Of a stretch of 64,000 nucleotides of DNA, positions 63,448 to 64,000 are shown one piece after another. The translations under genes and the position numbers were made by a program. Source of the DNA: Clostridiales bacterium (GTDB taxonomy: Bacteria > Bacillota > Clostridia > Oscillospirales > Acutalibacteraceae); assembly GCA_019422525.1 (NCBI GenBank), contig JAHZDE010000012.1:1-64000 (forward strand), written 5' to 3'. Position 1 is the stretch's first letter; each line of letters begins with the position of its first letter. The notes under the pieces are model-generated. The model saw only the letters and a list, made by a program, of their open reading frames with translations, had not been told where the DNA came from and ran no database searches.

Positions 63448-64000
63448 CAATCCCACCAGAGATACCAGACGGTGGACTGCCGCAGCACATCAGCCAAAGC
63501 GCCCACGGTGGCGTCTTCCGGTCCCTGGTCGATCACATCGGGGCAGAAACCATACAGTTCCACCGCTGCATCCATGGCCTTCTCCTTGGGGACGGGGGCC
63601 GGGAGCAGAAACTCCAACTCGTCGTGGCTCATGGCAGCGGGCACCGCCCCATGCTGCTCAAACCAGTATTTCGCCACTGCCATCAGTTCCGGTGTATCGG
63701 GGCATTCATTCCAGCCACCAAAGGGTAGATAAGCAAAAATCTCCCAAGGATTCTTCACTGGGATTTTAGCCAGAATGAGAGGATAGGTCATATTGTTATC
63801 GGAATTCCAGTAGCTTGAAAAACGACGGTTATCATATCCGCCCTCCATCTCGCCCAGGATTTCCTCATCCCAGTCCATATCGTCATCCTCGGCTTCTTCC
63901 TTGCGCTGCCCAATCATTTCCTCCAGAACTGCCTTACTGTTCTTGATGGGGGCGGAGAGCATTTTCTTCCGGTATTCGGCAACTTTGTCCGGGTCGAAAG
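63447..64000 (-). CDS. DUF4253 domain-containing protein, N-terminus beyond the window
   Basis: The frame is open to the right edge (FDPDKVAEYRKK precedes the first Met in the window), so the gene is cut off. The C-terminal part is a clear DUF4253 domain: AYLPFGGWNECPDTPELMAV, KYWFEQHGAVPAAMSHDELE, then ELYGFCPDVIDQG and a final STVWYLWWD. It is a cytoplasmic protein of unknown function, often listed among putative immunity proteins. Its stop overlaps the next start. Confidence 0.8.
   Translation of the reverse strand, partial: FDPDKVAEYRKKMLSAPIKNSKAVLEEMIGQRKEEAEDDDMDWDEEILGEMEGGYDNRRFSSYWNSDNNMTYPLILAKIPVKNPWEIFAYLPFGGWNECPDTPELMAVAKYWFEQHGAVPAAMSHDELEFLLPAPVPKEKAMDAAVELYGFCPDVIDQGPEDATVGALADVLRQSTVWYLWWD

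Larger units (their letters stand above)
59975..64000. mobile_element. Left part of an integrated genetic element at tRNA-Arg (extends past the window)
   Basis: Evidence: a tRNA gene whose 3' end forms the edge; an integrase-like gene pointing towards it, with an excisionase-like gene behind; then genes of accessory type (DUF4261, DUF4253). All genes from 60181 onward are on the minus strand. The integrase and the excisionase-like gene are broken, so excision is unlikely without help in trans. The other end, and hence the matching attachment repeat, is outside the window. The left boundary is set within the 3' part of the tRNA by analogy. Confidence 0.7.

Noticed and set aside
1..64000. CRISPR array
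   Set aside because: No regularly spaced direct repeats with unique spacers were seen, and no cas gene is present.

Overview
The window looks like a chromosomal segment of a low-to-mid GC Gram-positive anaerobe of the Clostridia (Bacillota), most probably an Oscillospirales/Ruminococcaceae-type gut bacterium. The basis is: strong AGGAGG-type ribosome binding sites, a FabK-type fatty acid operon, a T-box leader on the ilv genes, sporulation-associated membrane proteins (YtaF, SpoVB-like), sortase-like surface proteins, and enzymes for host glycans (GH84, GH29). The species cannot be named from the sequence alone.

Layout. 1-2.9 kb: a tRNA-Gly cut by the window edge, an XRE regulator, a DUF4364-like protein, a HAD phosphatase and a cysteine-rich DUF1540 protein. 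3.0-12.2 kb: a type II fatty acid synthesis locus, fabH then fabK-fabD-fabG-fabF-accB-fabZ-accC-accD-accA, with a promoter and a FabT-like palindrome before fabK; no acpP is present. 12.3-18.1 kb (minus): cutC, a GH29 fucosidase, a cytoplasmic double transglutaminase-like protein and a Gfo/Idh/MocA oxidoreductase, all behind one consensus promoter with a terminator-like hairpin in its short leader. 18.1-25.0 kb (minus): ytaF, then an ECF sigma factor operon with an ABC ATPase and three tandem paralogous permeases. 25.1-31.7 kb: prmA, a SpoVB-like flippase, a CmpB-family membrane protein, a MarR-YczE pair with a clear operator, and an M3 peptidase. 31.8-35.7 kb (minus): ilvB-ilvN-ilvA behind a T-box whose specifier reads AUC (Ile).

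35.7-38 kb holds a flavin reductase, a lipoprotein and an AraC regulator. 38.2-47.3 kb (plus) is the most unusual locus. It encodes an 1822-residue secreted protein with two metallophosphoesterase domains, a beta-helix-like region, Ig-like domains and a C-terminal module. That module also forms the body of three small secreted proteins encoded just downstream, which are interleaved with two paralogous membrane-anchored proteins and a protein with a sortase-like tail. I call the shared unit the WNPxTH module. 47.4-51.7 kb (minus) is a lipoprotein/ABC ATPase/permease operon. 52-58.3 kb (minus) is a 2047-residue cell-surface GH84 hexosaminidase whose leader carries a BglG/LicT-type ribonucleic antiterminator overlapping a terminator. 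Glycerate kinase follows.

59.9-64 kb: tRNA-Arg(CCT) is followed by what looks like an integrated element extending past the right edge. It has a frameshifted tyrosine integrase and a multiply broken excisionase-like gene, then DUF4261 and DUF4253 proteins of the sort found in immunity/effector islands. Gene starts were moved from the longest open frame wherever a ribosome binding site or family N-terminus decided the matter.
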